A DNA stretch of 64,000 nt from Pseudisothecium myosuroides (GCA_951799445.1 OX637295.1:1178001-1242000), one strand, 5' to 3'. Shown: positions 12,131 through 24,071, counted from the first letter of the stretch. The notes: a model not told the origin generated them from the sequence alone. Program-made: numbers and translations.

Positions 12131-12611
12131 AGGAGTAAAACTCCCCGGCTGAACTCTGTATTTCATAGTTGACCTTATGAAACTTATTTCTTGGATTGAG
12201 ATGGACGTGCTTCCAAACATGTTGGTTGTAGCAATATGTACGTTTCAACTGTCTGAATGCAGCGACTACTTCGGTTCTGGGTATGCTAATTCCGATGACA
12301 TCGTGTGAGGAGGTGAGACAGGTCTTCGGGGAATGCAATCTCCAGGATTAACTTAATGCCGGATAAGTCCAGCTCGGGACCGTCTTAAACTCGATTGCTG
12401 TTAATTATGCTCTGATTCCTGTTCGAGCTTATGATCAGTTGCGAGCGAATATCATTGCACGGAGTGAATGCCTGTGCAAGTGGTGACTGTTTTCAAGCAG
12501 TTTCTAGCCTTCTTGCTGAAAGTTTTCTTGACGAGCTGTGCAGCATCTCGGATTTGCTTCCTTCCTTAAATTAAAAAATTAAAAATTGAAGTAATGAAAA
12601 AATTGGATGCA
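12131..12611. other. Intergenic DNA after the SLX9 remnant
   Basis: Homology to the other SLX9 copy ends near 12130. No further gene or repeat recognised. Confidence 0.4.
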
Positions 12612-13187
12612 TAGGGGTTGTCACACCTTGTTCTTCCCATTCTCAAACTTCAAAGAATGAGGACTTGGCACTCTCTCCTTGAATTGCGGAGGGCCTATTC
12701 TTTGAAGATTGAGAAGTTTTTTCCTTCTCTCAAGGTGAAGAATGGGTGTGAAAGAAGTTTCTCCATTCTCCATTAGAGGTAGTCACACCTACACTGCATG
12801 TTCATTCTTCATAGAATGGAGATGTGGTAGCTTTCCATTGGCTTCTTGTTGGTTTTCCATGGTAGAATACACTTCAATAAAAAAATCTTTTCCGCGTCCA
12901 ATATTCTCCTCCGGCGGTGAATAATGGGCGTGAATTGAAGAAGATTTCATCACAGAAGTACATTTTTTTGTGCTCCAAATTTTCACCCCTCTTGTTGACA
13001 CCTGCGATTCTACTAGCTAAATTGTCTATTTTTAGTTCAAAATTAATTGCTTCTTCATTTTCATCCTCCACAAGATACAAAAGGGGGTCACACCTTCATA
13101 GAAAAGGGCTTTTATTAGCTCCTCTTTTCATTTAGTACCTTTTCATTCTTCATAGAAGTTTCATTCTTGAAGGTGTGACAAACCCTA
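12612..13187. mobile_element. Inverted-repeat element with TAGGG-type ends
   Basis: Starts TAGGGGTTGTCACACCTT and ends AAGGTGTGACAAACCCTA. The interior has many short repeats of the CATTCTTCATAGAA type and no transposase. The ends resemble hAT termini, but a clear 8-bp target duplication was not found. Confidence 0.6.
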
Positions 13188-15044
13188 ATGATTAAAAATT
13201 GCAAGTTCTATGTTAGAACTTGAATTATGCAATAATTGTATTTTTTAAATTACTTTTTATTCTTGAATTTTTAAATTATAAATATATTATTTTCATAAAT
13301 AAAATGGATTTTGACATTATTATTTAATTTATTTATACCAAAAATCACCTATATTCCATGATAAATGCGATTCACATTTTTTGATATTTAATATGTGAAT
13401 TTTTTTTTGTCAAGATAATGTGAATAATGCAATTCACATTGTTTGATGTTTTTGTATTTGAAAGCTTTTTGTCAAAATTATGTGAATAATTTCTAAGAAA
13501 ATTACTATTGATTATACTAGAAGAGTGCTTGTCATTCACCCTTGTAGATAAATAATTATTTATTTAGATGAAAACTTTTTGTCAAGAATATCTAAATAAT
13601 TTCTCAAAATATCATTATTGATTGAAAGATGCATTAGGAATAGCTATCTTTATATCAAAGTGATAAAAATATTATGGTAATTAACTTAATTTGTTGTCCA
13701 AAGCTATGGGTAGTAATTTTACAACTTTCATCCTAAAGTCTTGAAAATGGTAAGACTTTAAAGTTTTTTATCTTATCAAATTTTATATTGACAATTGATT
13801 ATTGGTTAGTGATTATTGGTTATTGATTATTGACAAACAAGGTTAGATACATTAACACTAAAACTCTATAAACCCCTAAGAATCTAGGGGGGAAGTGGAT
13901 GTAGGTTCTAAATGGTTTTGGCAAATTAAATCATAATATTATTAGAATCTAGATAACAAATCTTAATTTTTGCAAATTTTTATTTTCTTCCCATCCCTAC
14001 ATGAACTCATTTTGAACCTTATCCAATGATCATGAAATACTAAGTGACAACACTAGTTACATTGGTGAAAAGTAGACAAAAATTATTTTTTCAACATGCT
14101 TAGATCTAGTTCCATCACTGACAATTTAGGTCTTGAAAACATTGACAGTGAATGCCATCTCTTAGGATTTAATTGATGCAATTGCAAGAAAAGAACTTTT
14201 ATTGATACTTTACATGATTTGCAGCTTTCAAATTCATGATCTATGTTTTCAATTGTCGGCAATACACTGGTTTGAAATTTTTTGCACTTCATTGACATTC
14301 CACAACAATCCTCAATTGCACAGTCACGGTGATTCAAAGGCATTATCAACCACTGACTCATCACTCCAATAGTATCTGGTTTCGATGCGGCAGGCATTTC
14401 TTGTTTTCTCAAGTTCTTGCAACGATTCTTCACAAGAGGGCTGCCCACTGTCGCTCAGCAGAACGTGCAAGAACAACTGAAGAAAGATAAAACATCAAGC
14501 ATGGAACCCAGCTACCCTGAATTCAGAAAACCTGAGTGTAATCTGAACAGCCTAACCATGTGTCGTGTCCAACAGGCGCGAAAACATTCTAGCAACACGT
14601 ATGAGGTACTAACTAGAATCGATTGGCAGGACAAACATTCAGGTGGCTTCAGGTCGCAGACCCTCGAGATATTTAGGGTCGAGATATTTCAGGCACTACA
14701 CATGGAGGTGCCCGAAAAGTGCCCGAATTGTCCTCGAATTCCACTCGCCTCAGCTCTCTCTGCAAGCATTCTGGCTAGACTAGGGTATCTGCATTGATCG
14801 AAAACCTTCGCTGTTGGACACGTTCCCTAAACTCGATCATAATCAAGAAGAGAAATTGTCAAACACCAACTTGTTCCAAGCCAGTAACAGAAGAAGAGGA
14901 GCCCTCGCAGGTGTTTCATATGCCGCATTTGATTGAAACTAGAAGAATTAATTGGTACAGGATCCTGGATCTGCATTTATTTACAATCCCTATGATCGGC
15001 CTGGGCAACAAGAAGAATTTTTGAGTGCTCGTTACTGAGGTCAC
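13188..15044. other. AT-rich spacer between the OSCP copies, two unassigned ORFs
   Basis: About 13330-13640 carries imperfect repeats of a TTTTTGTCAA...AATAATTTCT word. About 13790-13840 carries short GATTATTGGTTA-type repeats. A 121-codon ORF on the minus strand (14083-14448) and a 126-codon ORF on the plus strand (14417-14797) overlap. Neither resembles a family I know and neither has a convincing exon context, so I do not call them genes. Confidence 0.4.
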
Positions 15045-15171
15045 GGAAAAATGGATTGCTGCCATTTCCCATTCACCAAGGAATAGTAAACAGTGAACAG
15101 CACAATTAGGGTAGGGTCCAATGGGAAAATTTGAGAAATTGCTTTTGTGGAAATTCTAGTACCCTCTTCGC

Positions 15172-15870
15172 TTAGACGGCCTCCGCCAACAGCTTCTCCA
15201 TTTGCTTGATCTTCGTGTCGATCGAAAGATCGATGTGCTTGTCCTGGATGTCCACCACGATGCCACCAATTATGCTCCGATCCACCTTCTGCGACACCTT
15301 CAAGCTCTGACCGGACTTCAGGTACCCCTTCAACGCGCTCTTGATGTCCTCCAACTCCGCGGGACTCAGCTCCAATGCCGCGGTCACCACCGCCTGAACC
15401 TCGCCACGATGCGCGTGCAACAGCTCCGAGTAGCATCCCGTGATCCGCTGCAGCTGCGACAAACGCCCGTTCTCCGCCAACACCGCTAGAAAATTCTTCG
15501 TCACGTCGTTGAACTTCGTCTCCTTGAAGATCTCCTCCACCGCCTTCATGCCCGTCGTCTTCGACACCGAAGGGTCCTTCAAGAAGTCCGCGAACACCGG
15601 GTTCTGCGACGCCGCCCCAACCACCTCCTGCAGCTCCGTCTCCACGGGATCCAGCACGTTCCCGCGAACGGCCGTCACGTACAACGCCGTTGCGTACTTG
15701 CCAGCCACGCCGTACATGGGCAGCGGCACCTCCACATACTGCGGCTCCGCCTCGGCCTTGGCCCCCGAAGCGAACGAGCGCACGGCTCGCATCGCAGGCT
15801 GCTCGGACGTCCCTGCGGCAGCCCGCGCCGCGGCCAGGGAGCTCCGCAAGAGCTGCTGCGACCTCCACAT
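15172..15870 (-). CDS. Mitochondrial F1Fo ATP synthase subunit OSCP, copy 2
   Basis: Same 232-residue protein as the plus-strand copy at 9889, same start (MWRSQQLLRS) and same intronless structure, inverted. I count three amino-acid differences. Two are in the presequence (Val to Ala in the LVAARAA stretch; Val to Met before RAVRSFAS). One is in the mature protein at residue 107, where copy 1 reads TTRMK and this copy TTGMK. Sequence identity extends from about 15045 to 16050, covering the CT-rich leader and part of the 3' UTR, with a gap of about 27 bp after the stop. It lies divergently from the SLX9-like gene at 17.9 kb, and a family C transposon sits between them. Reading frame is intact; function of the Gly-107 form is unknown. 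Confidence 0.9.
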   Translation of the reverse strand: MWRSQQLLRSSLAAARAAAGTSEQPAMRAVRSFASGAKAEAEPQYVEVPLPMYGVAGKYATALYVTAVRGNVLDPVETELQEVVGAASQNPVFADFLKDPSVSKTTGMKAVEEIFKETKFNDVTKNFLAVLAENGRLSQLQRITGCYSELLHAHRGEVQAVVTAALELSPAELEDIKSALKGYLKSGQSLKVSQKVDRSIIGGIVVDIQDKHIDLSIDTKIKQMEKLLAEAV

Positions 15871-16444
15871 TGTGCTCCCTGAAGGAATTCCGCTGTCTAA
15901 CCAATCTAGCTCCGCGCTCGCAGAATGCCCGAAGCTAGAACGACGCAAGCAGGCCTCCAAACCCTAGAAACAGACCCCGTTTGATCAATAGTGCAACCAA
16001 GTTGGAAGGACAGACGGAAGAGAGCAGAGGGAGAGAGACGAAGACGGACCGCGCTTCCAACCAGGCTAATAAGCGAGTTTTTTGGTGCTTGGTCTTTCAG
16101 GATTCAGTGGGGGCACCAGCCCTTTTTTTTTAACACCATGGGGCCAAATTGCATCGTTTCAAAATAAATTTCTACTTTTTGCCAGATCAAAGTAATCTTT
16201 TCCTGCCCAAATTTTTCCATTTTCTATTTTAAATGTAGATGAAGTCATCAAATTTGGATGAAAAAATGCATAAATATGATTGATTAGTGTTTTTTGGTTC
16301 AGAAGATGGTTGAATGTAGAAATACAATGCTTCACCAACTTTCAAGTGATCGCTGTCTTGGCACTTTCTCAAAAAAATTTAAAATAAAAGAGTTAGTGAG
16401 CACTTATTTTGTAGTAAAATGAAGCAAAGAATCTTCAAATTCTT

Positions 16445-17098
16445 TTACCTCTAAATGCCCAAGGCCTTTTTTGAGCTCTTTGGAATTTGCTCTAAATTGA
16501 ACAAAATGTCAAACATTTTGATAAGTTTTATCAATTTTTTTGAATTGTAACCCAACAAATTCAAACTAGACATGTTGGAGATTACATAGGAAATGAAAAC
16601 ATAGCAAAATCACTTATGGATTGAAAGATTATAATGTTTGATTTTAAAGGTGTTAAAACTGTGAAAGTGATTTGAAGTCTTTGAATCCTCTTTTCACATG
16701 TCAAATCTAAAAAAATGGTCACCAAAAAAATATGAGGTCGAAGGGCATAGTATGCATAACCCCAATCAATTTGCGGCTTATCAAATTCTACTCTACAATT
16801 TTTTTAAATGAATTTCTACTGTGATTTTTCTCCAAGATCTAGTGTATTTGAGACTCATTTCTAAAAGCCCTCAACACTAAAAAAATTGAGATTTGTATTG
16901 GACACCCTTGTATAGAATCTTGAATAGAAAAAGCATAATCATTCATTTTCCAATATTGGATTTTTGATGCTAAACTAGACTTTAGAGACAATTTTTTCAA
17001 AAATATAAACTTCTAAAAATAATAACTTGGTTAGGTTTTATTTAACTTCAAAGTATTGTCGACACTAGAATTTGGGACCTTGTACATTTAGGGGTTAA
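16445..17098 (+). mobile_element. TTAA-bounded element, family C copy 1
   Basis: Starts TTACCTCTAAATGCCCAAGG (one base lost from TTAA) and ends CATTTAGGGGTTAA. The interior is non-coding and collinear with 25364-26008; both carry TTTGCTCTAAATTGAACAAA near the left end. It separates the divergent OSCP copy 2 and SLX9-like gene, so it sits in their shared upstream region. Confidence 0.75.
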
Positions 17099-17920
17099 TG
17101 TATGATCAACATAATGTTCAAAACAAAGATGTATTGTAGGCAGTCATAAGAAAGAGAAACGTATGGCTTCACATTTTAGAACTTATTTTTGCCTTCACAA
17201 TTTTATATTCGGGGTTTTAGAGTTTAAAGCACCCATCAGGATTTCTCTCAGGAATGTGATGATTTTAGGGTTTGAGATTCTACTGATATACTCCCGTCTT
17301 TGAACAGAGCCTGGTGAAATTTGTGAAGAGAGCACAGCTGAGGCAGATCTAGGGGTGCCTGAGTGAAACGATTTTGTGGCAAATGTGAAAAAAAATCGGC
17401 ATAGTGGCCCTGTGAAGCACCCTGTGGATGTGTTGGCTGCTTATGTACAGAATTTTTCCAAAACGAAGACGTTGAGGTACCACTCTCGTAGACTTGATTT
17501 CTCAACTTGCGCTGTGCCGCGTTCCTGTCTTGGACAGCGTTCGGATTTTCGTTTCTTCTAAATTGTTCATTGCTCCTGTAGTCACTTGGATTCTGAAAAT
17601 TGCGTATGTCATTCAAATGTATGTTTGAGTTCGGGTTTTAGTACAGCTCGATGACAGTAACCAATCCTAGAAGTGATTTTTTTCTGATCCCACCACTTGG
17701 TTGAGGGTATGGGATTAACGCTTGAGCAGTAGAATTTTAACGGAAGTCGTTTCGTATGGTTTCAATACTCATACCCTATTGTACTGATTCTCAAAGTCGA
17801 AATCATGGGAACCTAATTTTGACACCATGACTTCCTCTTGGCGATTGCACTATTGGGGAGTAGCGCTGTGACTGCATTGAATTTATGCTGTTTTAGTCAT
17901 TGCAGCAAGGTGAAGAGACG

Positions 17921-19501
17921 ATGGTTCATGATGCGGCCAGGTATGCAACACCTACTGCATCTGAGAAGGAAGTAATGCGATTTCACTAATTTAATATTAG
18001 ATATATGCATGGCCTAGTTCTTTTCCAAACATAGATCAACGGATGTCATATCGGCTGAATTCTTGTATTGGATTTTTTTCCAGCAGTAGTCGATTGTGTG
18101 AAAATTTTGAATGCAATCGTTCAATCGACAAGCAGTTTATGTCTTCGTATGTTTTTTGTTTGTTTGCTGTTGCAGTGAGTGGGGTCGCGAAGATGGAACA
18201 GATCCGAAGTCCGGGCGAGCTAGTGTGAAGAGGAAGATGGCAAAGCAAATGCGCTTTTTGAACAGTAATTTTCTTGCCCTACGTCTCTTTTTTCGGTTCT
18301 CATTTTTCCTCGTGTTTTTCAATTGCTTATGTCGCATTCTTTCTCTTCCCTGTTTCTTATTGGTGTATTTCGCAGAGTTGGAAGAAACTCAAAGGGTTTT
18401 GTCTGCCAAGAAAACCATCTCTAAGGTACTTATTTTCGTGCTCAACATTGTGTGGGTCGGCTTCTGCTGCAGACGCTATTGTTTGGCTTTTCGCTAAGTT
18501 CTACTTTTCAGTTGCAGCGCTCAGTACAAATCTTGAGATCCTCTGCATTTCTAGTTCGTCCACCTCTGTCCAGCAAGTACTCCTCGGCATAGTCTGTTCT
18601 CTAGAATGCTATCTAACTTTGCGCTTGACCACGTCTTTGGGTGCAGAAAAGACGAAAATCACAAACTGGAAGAACTTTGAACGATCTTTCTTCTCTCTCG
18701 GAGTTCTTGCCATCGATCACTTCTTCAACTACTGCTACAACGACTAAAATCCTTCGAAGCAAAGCAAAACAAAAGATTGTGTAAGTTACTTTTTCCGAAG
18801 TCTTTCTTAAATTTTTCCCTGCCTTTCTTTGGCTAAACATCTCAGCATATGGAACAAATTTAAGAATCTAACTAGATTTGGACCGTGTAGTCTTCAATAC
18901 TACTAGGACCTTCTTGCGATACAATTATGTGTCTTTTCTGTCCCACTGTGGACGCTAGGTCATCAAATCTGGCAATCTGACACGATCGCCTTGAAATGTG
19001 GTGGAGTGTAGAATCTTTAGTGCAGTATATATGGAACTCTGCATTGTTTTCTTCGTGTGTCTAGCTCGGTTGTGTGAATCGCTTGCTGCGTATATTTACT
19101 TTTGAGGATTTGAAGCTTCAACTTCGAATTGTTTTTCTTGCACCTCATGTCGGTTTTTTTTTTCTTTAAATCTTGTAGAACGAATGAAACGAAGCAGCTA
19201 GCAGCAGTTGTTTCGCACGCGCAATTCTTTTTTTTCTTTTTTTTTAAAACACATGGACAATTTCCATTGATAAAGGGAAACAGTTCACAGAATCAAAGGG
19301 AAAACCCTCGGCGGCAATTTTTACATTTTCTAAAACCTTTTCAACACTATTTTTAAGCATCATTTTTTTTTAATCAGATTCAAAGCCAACCCGTTTGCTG
19401 CCATTCAGCAGCACCTCGCTATCACAATTCCTGCGCCAACTCCTGAACCCACTGTGAAGGCACCCGCGAAAACGGGTTCTAAGAAGAAAAAGAAGAAATA
19501 A
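17921..19501 (+). CDS. SLX9-like ribosome biogenesis protein, exon chain with an interrupted penultimate exon
   Basis: SLX9 acts in pre-ribosome maturation in the nucleolus. Exons by splice sites and phase: 17921-17940, 18176-18264, 18376-18425, 18647-18780, 19179-19227, then 19382-19501. Joined they give about 153 residues. Family marks are KRKMAKQMRFLNKLEETQ, LSAKKTISKKRR, a LSSLSEFLP motif, KAKQKIV, then TNETKQLAAVV and KANPFAAIQQHL, and a Lys-rich tail, all in SLX9 order. Introns 1-4 have GT-AG ends. Between the last two blocks there is no intron donor. A conserved exon appears split after codon TTC (19227) by 154 T-rich bases, and the direct repeat ATTC flanks it. Read straight through, the frame stops at 19356 and loses the conserved C-terminus. 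A 5' UTR exon probably lies upstream (17.27-17.6 kb). The family call is fairly sure; integrity is doubtful. Confidence 0.65.
19228..19381 (-). mobile_element. Probable 5'-truncated retroelement insert inside an SLX9 exon
   Basis: The insert begins on the plus strand with two T runs, that is, a poly-A tail on the minus strand. Minus-strand reading ends ATCAATGGAAATTGTCC then TGTGTTTT and A-rich sequence, like the 3' end of a LINE or SINE. The 4-bp word ATTC occurs on both sides (19224-19227 and 19378-19381). The insert interrupts codons that are contiguous in SLX9 homologues. An unusual intron with a mutated donor is the alternative. Confidence 0.45.
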
Positions 19502-19789
19502 CGAGTAGCTTTCTTCCCCATTTCCATTCCTATTTTAGCGTATATACTTTAGTCGGTGCGGGAAACCGTGAGAAATTTCATCCTGCAGATTTTCTTGATT
19601 TGCAACTTGCAACCCCTAGTGACTAGGATCTTGGAGATTGAATAAGCTGCTTACTTTGTGGATATAGGAATTTCTTTAGAAAATGGCTGGTTAGATTTTG
19701 TGGTGACAGAATTGTCATGAGATTGTTTTGTAGGTAGTAATCTCTCGGTATCTAGCCAAAATCTGATTCCCAAATTTTCAATTTCACAA

Positions 19790-20840
19790 TTAACAAGAAT
19801 AACCAAGGTTTGTAGCCACCAGCACCAAAAACGTCTATCTAATACTCCGTAATCAATGCATGATGAAATTACAATGAGACTGCAGTAAAAATGGTGAAGT
19901 CATTTTCAAAATTTGTAAAGAAAATTACAAAAAAAGATTTATCAAAATTGATGTCCATTTCCAGATATCTGAAGAGACGCAAATGAAATCGTCTACCCAA
20001 ACATTGTACCAAAAGCTTCACATGCGATTTTGAAATAATTATAAATTCAACCGCCAATGATAAAACCGTAGGTGCAAACAAATTTCATGGCTCATCATAT
20101 TGACGGACGATGCACCGTCTTGGCTTACAGATTTTTCCGCTGGCAGCTCAGATTATCCCCTTTCTCCGTGGTGCCATGGCTCGTGATTGGTTTGCTCTGC
20201 GCCGTGGAATCTCGCCGGACGGCATTTCGGAACTTAATTCAGTGATGCTCTTGGCTCTCGGTTTCCTTGGGTTTTCGACTTGCTGTCCGTCCTTCCTGCG
20301 GGATCTCGCCATCGTCGTCGTCGTGTTGTGGTCTGCAGCTCCTGATCTTCAGCAATGGCCATCCTCTCACCGTTCGGGACTTCGGGCTTTGTGGCGAATC
20401 TTGGGGTGAATTGCTTGGATGATTCCCCACAGGTGCTGTGTTGTCCTAGGGAGATGATGTCAACCTGTTGGGCTTACACAGCAATTCAGACCGTCGGCTG
20501 CACAGTCAAAGCACTCTTTGTAATATTCACTTGTGCATGTTTTGACGGTAGAAACTTTGGGCAAGCAAGAAGACCCATGCCTTATATTGTAGATTTCCCT
20601 TTAAGATGCCTTCTAGGCAAGTGAAGTGAATGTTGTTTAACTCTGTAACGCTAGTGAGGCCATTTTGTGGCTTTTGGATGACAATGATGTGTTGTGTACA
20701 GAGATTGGAAGCATTTTTTCATCCATGTCTTTCTTATTGACCTTTCATAGTGGGTCATGAAGGGTATCCAATTGAATTTGTAGTCTTGCCAGTGTTTGTC
20801 TTCACATACATGGGAAGTAAGTAAAAATGAAGGTCATCTA
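19790..20840. other. Intergenic DNA with one unassigned ORF
   Basis: GC content rises at 20100-20620. Here two overlapping plus-strand ORFs occur (20110-20409 and 20355-20624, 99 and 89 codons). I recognise no domain in either; the second is Cys-rich. They might be a captured or decayed exon. Confidence 0.35.
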
Positions 20841-20859
20841 CTCTAGTTTCTACTCCAAT

Positions 20860-21264
20860 TTAAATTTTGAAAAAAATCCTAATATTGAATATTTTATTGC
20901 AATTTGAACTTTGGATGTATTTTCAATGTCTATTTTTTCTAATTATAGAATGACATGGAAATTAAGTTTACAGCATGATGTTTGTCACAATAATATACAC
21001 ACATGGTGAAATTTTCTGATTTTTTGAAATATTTTTCTATATGATATGATTTTTCTTCACTTTCTCAGTTCAAAAATTCTCAAAAAAATCAATTTTTCAC
21101 AAAAAAATCTTAAATTTTTTTGAAGTGTAGAAGACATGTAGTTCCATCTTTGAAAAATAAAAATAAAATTTTTCATTCATATCTAGTTGCAAAATGGTAG
21201 AAAACTGAGTGATAGGCATTGAGGCTTGAAATCAATGGTCATGGGTCCGTCCTTTAAGGGTTAA
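20860..21264 (+). mobile_element. Family E segment ending at a TTAA
   Basis: The right part is homologous to 22430-22810 (ATATCTAGTKGCAAAATGGT, then GAGGCTTGAAAT) and it ends CCTTTAAGGG directly before TTAA at 21261. The left end is not defined. A short related fragment lies near 28860-28920. Confidence 0.5.
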
Positions 21265-21490
21265 CCCTTAAAGCACAAAGGGATGACCCTGGAAATCATC
21301 CTTTTTCATTATCGTGTGAATCATTGGCTTAAGAAATAGTAAAAGCACTTATTGGAAGTCAAACTACTAGAGAAGACCTCCCCTTTTTACAACAAAATTT
21401 TGAAGATGAATAGTTGAACTTCTATTATATTAGAAGAATTCCTTGTCATCCATCGAATGCTAAACGTCTGTGTTAATGGTTAAGGGTTAA
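21261..21490 (+). mobile_element. TTAA-bounded element, family D copy 1
   Basis: Starts TTAACCCTTAAAGCACAAAG and ends GGTTAAGGGTTAA. It shares its left TTAA with the end of the preceding E segment, so the joint is a perfect palindrome. About 230 bp, non-coding, homologous to 8841-9068 and to the split copy at 25145. Confidence 0.75.
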
Positions 21491-22394
21491 GGGTTATTTT
21501 ATCTACGCAAGCTAATTTACACACTTTGCTAGTCACTTTTTCATTTGTTTAGTTGTGAACACTTCAATCAGTAATTCAAATATAGTAATAGGGTTTGTAG
21601 AACATCATAGTCTTAGATAATTCCTTACAACATCCTTACGAATGATCATTTTGTGCAACAACATTGGCTTAGATCAGGTGGGCTTTTAGCCATTTTGAAG
21701 CTTGTTCAGAAAGTTTTGACTAGTGGATATTGTGAATTTGTACAAATCATAGTGCTCAAATCACATTTTAAGAGGAGTCAAACTTTGTTAGCTGTGTCAG
21801 GGTAAATAGAGAAAACATGTTTTTCTAATTTCAAGCCCTCATTATCTTAAAGTTTGTGAAGTCCAAATTTTGAAAGTTTTCCCACATATTCCAAATGTTT
21901 GTTTGTAACTTTTCACCTTTGGATTTCAAATAATAAATTTCCTAGGTGCACAAGAAACCATCAAAAAATGACAAGGGTATTGCCAATTTACTTAATCTCC
22001 TTGCATTACAGGGTGATTTAGAGTAAGTTAGACTTCATATTTGCTTCTGAAATTTTTCATAAATGAAGGTAACATCATATACTTGTGAATGGTGAAAATC
22101 TGCATTTTTGTGTGCAACAATAATTTTTCTCCAACAGGGCTTGAAGTATATTGACCCTATTTTGGATGAATGAAAAAAAAATTGTACTTCAAACATTATA
22201 ATTTTTCAATACACAATTGTACATAGGCAAATGGGCTAAAAACATTTCCACACATTGTCTTACTTGTTTAACACAATTTTGTACTATTGGAATTCAAAGA
22301 AAAAAAATTAATTTTTTGATTTTGGCCAATCCATCAGAAATTGGCATATTTGGACTTTTTCTCTTTTAAAACATCCTGTGGTGGCCTTAAGGGG
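21491..22394. other. AT-rich stretch between TTAA elements, partly transposon-like
   Basis: It terminates CCTTAAGGGG followed by TTAA (22395-22398), like the right end of another TTAA element. I could not identify a matching left end. Confidence 0.35.
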
Positions 22395-22810
22395 TTAAGA
22401 AGACACGTGAAAATTTGGAAAATTTGGAAATTTAAATATTTTACAACAATACAAACTTTTGGACCTTTAACCATGGTTTCTTGATTTTTTTATTTTAGAA
22501 TAATATGATAACTTTGGTTTATATTATGATGCTATACAATATAATATACATCTATGGTGAAAATTTCAGATTTTTTGAGTATATTTGATATTTGATATGA
22601 GTTTTTTTAATTTTCTCTTAAGAAATTAATAGGAAATTTTTTAAAAATTCCAAAAAATTTAAATTTTTTATAACTTATAATAGACATCTGACTTCATCTC
22701 TGAAAAATGAATGTAAAATTTTTCATTTATATCTAGTGGCAAAATGGTAGCAAATAGAGTGATGGACAGTGAGGCTTGAAATTAGTGTTCATGGGCCTGT
22801 TCTTTATTAA
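22395..22810 (+). mobile_element. Family E segment, second copy
   Basis: Homologous to 20860-21264 over most of its length and ends near TTAA at 22807-22810. The left boundary coincides with TTAA at 22395. No ORF. Confidence 0.5.
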
Positions 22811-23469
22811 AAACTAAGCTTACTATTCTCTAAAACACTAACATTGAAGGTTTTTCAGTTTAGCTAAGTGTATGAATCCCTATTCAAGCCCCCATTTATT
22901 CTCCAAAGGAATTGAAGGGAAGCAGGGTGATTGCAAAAAATACCTGCCAGTTTTGTTGCGCTTTGAATTTTGAAGGCTGTAATATTTGAAATTTGAACCT
23001 AATGACAAAATTAAAAAAATTGTTTCTAAATGTCTTGATTGTAATTGCATCCCTTATATTCTTAGAAATTTTAAGAAATCATTTTATATTTAAAAATCAA
23101 TTTTGTCACACATTGATGTTTAGGATTTTTTTCATAATATTGAGCAGTTTAAATTAATGAATTTCAATTAAATTTTTTGTAGTATATTTCTATAGTAGGC
23201 AAATATGCTCTTACCAAAGTTCATCTATAAATAAATTGTTTTATATCCTCCATGCAAATAGGCTTCCCTTACGCGTGCACTTTGAAACATTAGAGATGGT
23301 TTTAACCTCTTTTTTTTTGTCAAACTTCATCACTAGGAAGTCCTTCTAAATGACCAATTTTTATTTTCTTTAAAATTTTTATTTTCTTATTTAAAAATAA
23401 ATAAAATTGTTGAAGTATGTATTTTCTAGCCACAAATTCTTGACAATAGGATTGTAAAACGTGAGTTTA
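22811..23469. other. AT-rich DNA with a CAGGGT-end fragment
   Basis: Near 22935 a 25-base stretch matches the terminal repeat of the 5489-6218 element. The remainder is unassigned. Confidence 0.35.
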
Positions 23470-23854
23470 CAAATTGAATCTAAGTTATTTTTTCAAGAAG
23501 ATACTTCAATTGCCCGAAAAACAAGATTGTCCATAACTTTATCATAAGAAATCCAAATAGAATGCATCAATTGAAAGTTTCCCATGTAGATAAAGTTACA
23601 ATCTAAGAGAAATAAAAAAAAATTGTGAGGAAGAGGTTGCCTGCCAAACCTAAAAAAAGGCTTTTTGTGCCATAATTTTTGCTCTTGGGCACCAATTGAT
23701 ATAAAAATTATATTCCCAAAAACCTAATGTGTTTTTCTATTTTTAGAAGAAGTTTCAAAAAATTATGATGAATATTAAGAGTGTACAAAACTTTGAACTT
23801 ACTCAAAATCCTTTTTGTCCCCCTCGAGGGGACAAAATGACTTATATAGGTTAA
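23470..23854 (-). mobile_element. Family B fragment ending at TTAA
   Basis: Homologous to about 4500-4904, including CAAGAAGATRCTYMAAYTGC, CCGAAAAACAAGA and GTCCATAACTTT. The terminus is eroded to CTTATATAGG plus TTAA (23851-23854). The other half is missing or unrecognisable. Confidence 0.6.
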
Positions 23855-24071
23855 ACCCACCATTTCAACAAGTGTGAGTATCGTCAATTTTGTTAAATTG
23901 GCTTATTTCCACAAACTTGGAACTTTAACATTTAGACCAAGCTCTTTGAAATCTATACTAGTCCTAGACTTTCAAGCTTTGTACAAATGAATCCCATTTT
24001 TTGGCGGTGTGAATCGTGCCAATTGTCCATGAGTATACAATGTTCCCATTGAATATAGATGACAAATTTCT

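Noticed and set aside
14083..14797. Overlapping 121- and 126-codon ORFs
   Set aside because: No domain, opposite strands over the same bases, no splice-supported neighbours; kept only as a note in the spacer entry.
17248..17616. 122-codon minus-strand ORF opposite the SLX9 leader
   Set aside because: No domain, and the corresponding sequence in the 11.3-kb copy does not keep the frame.
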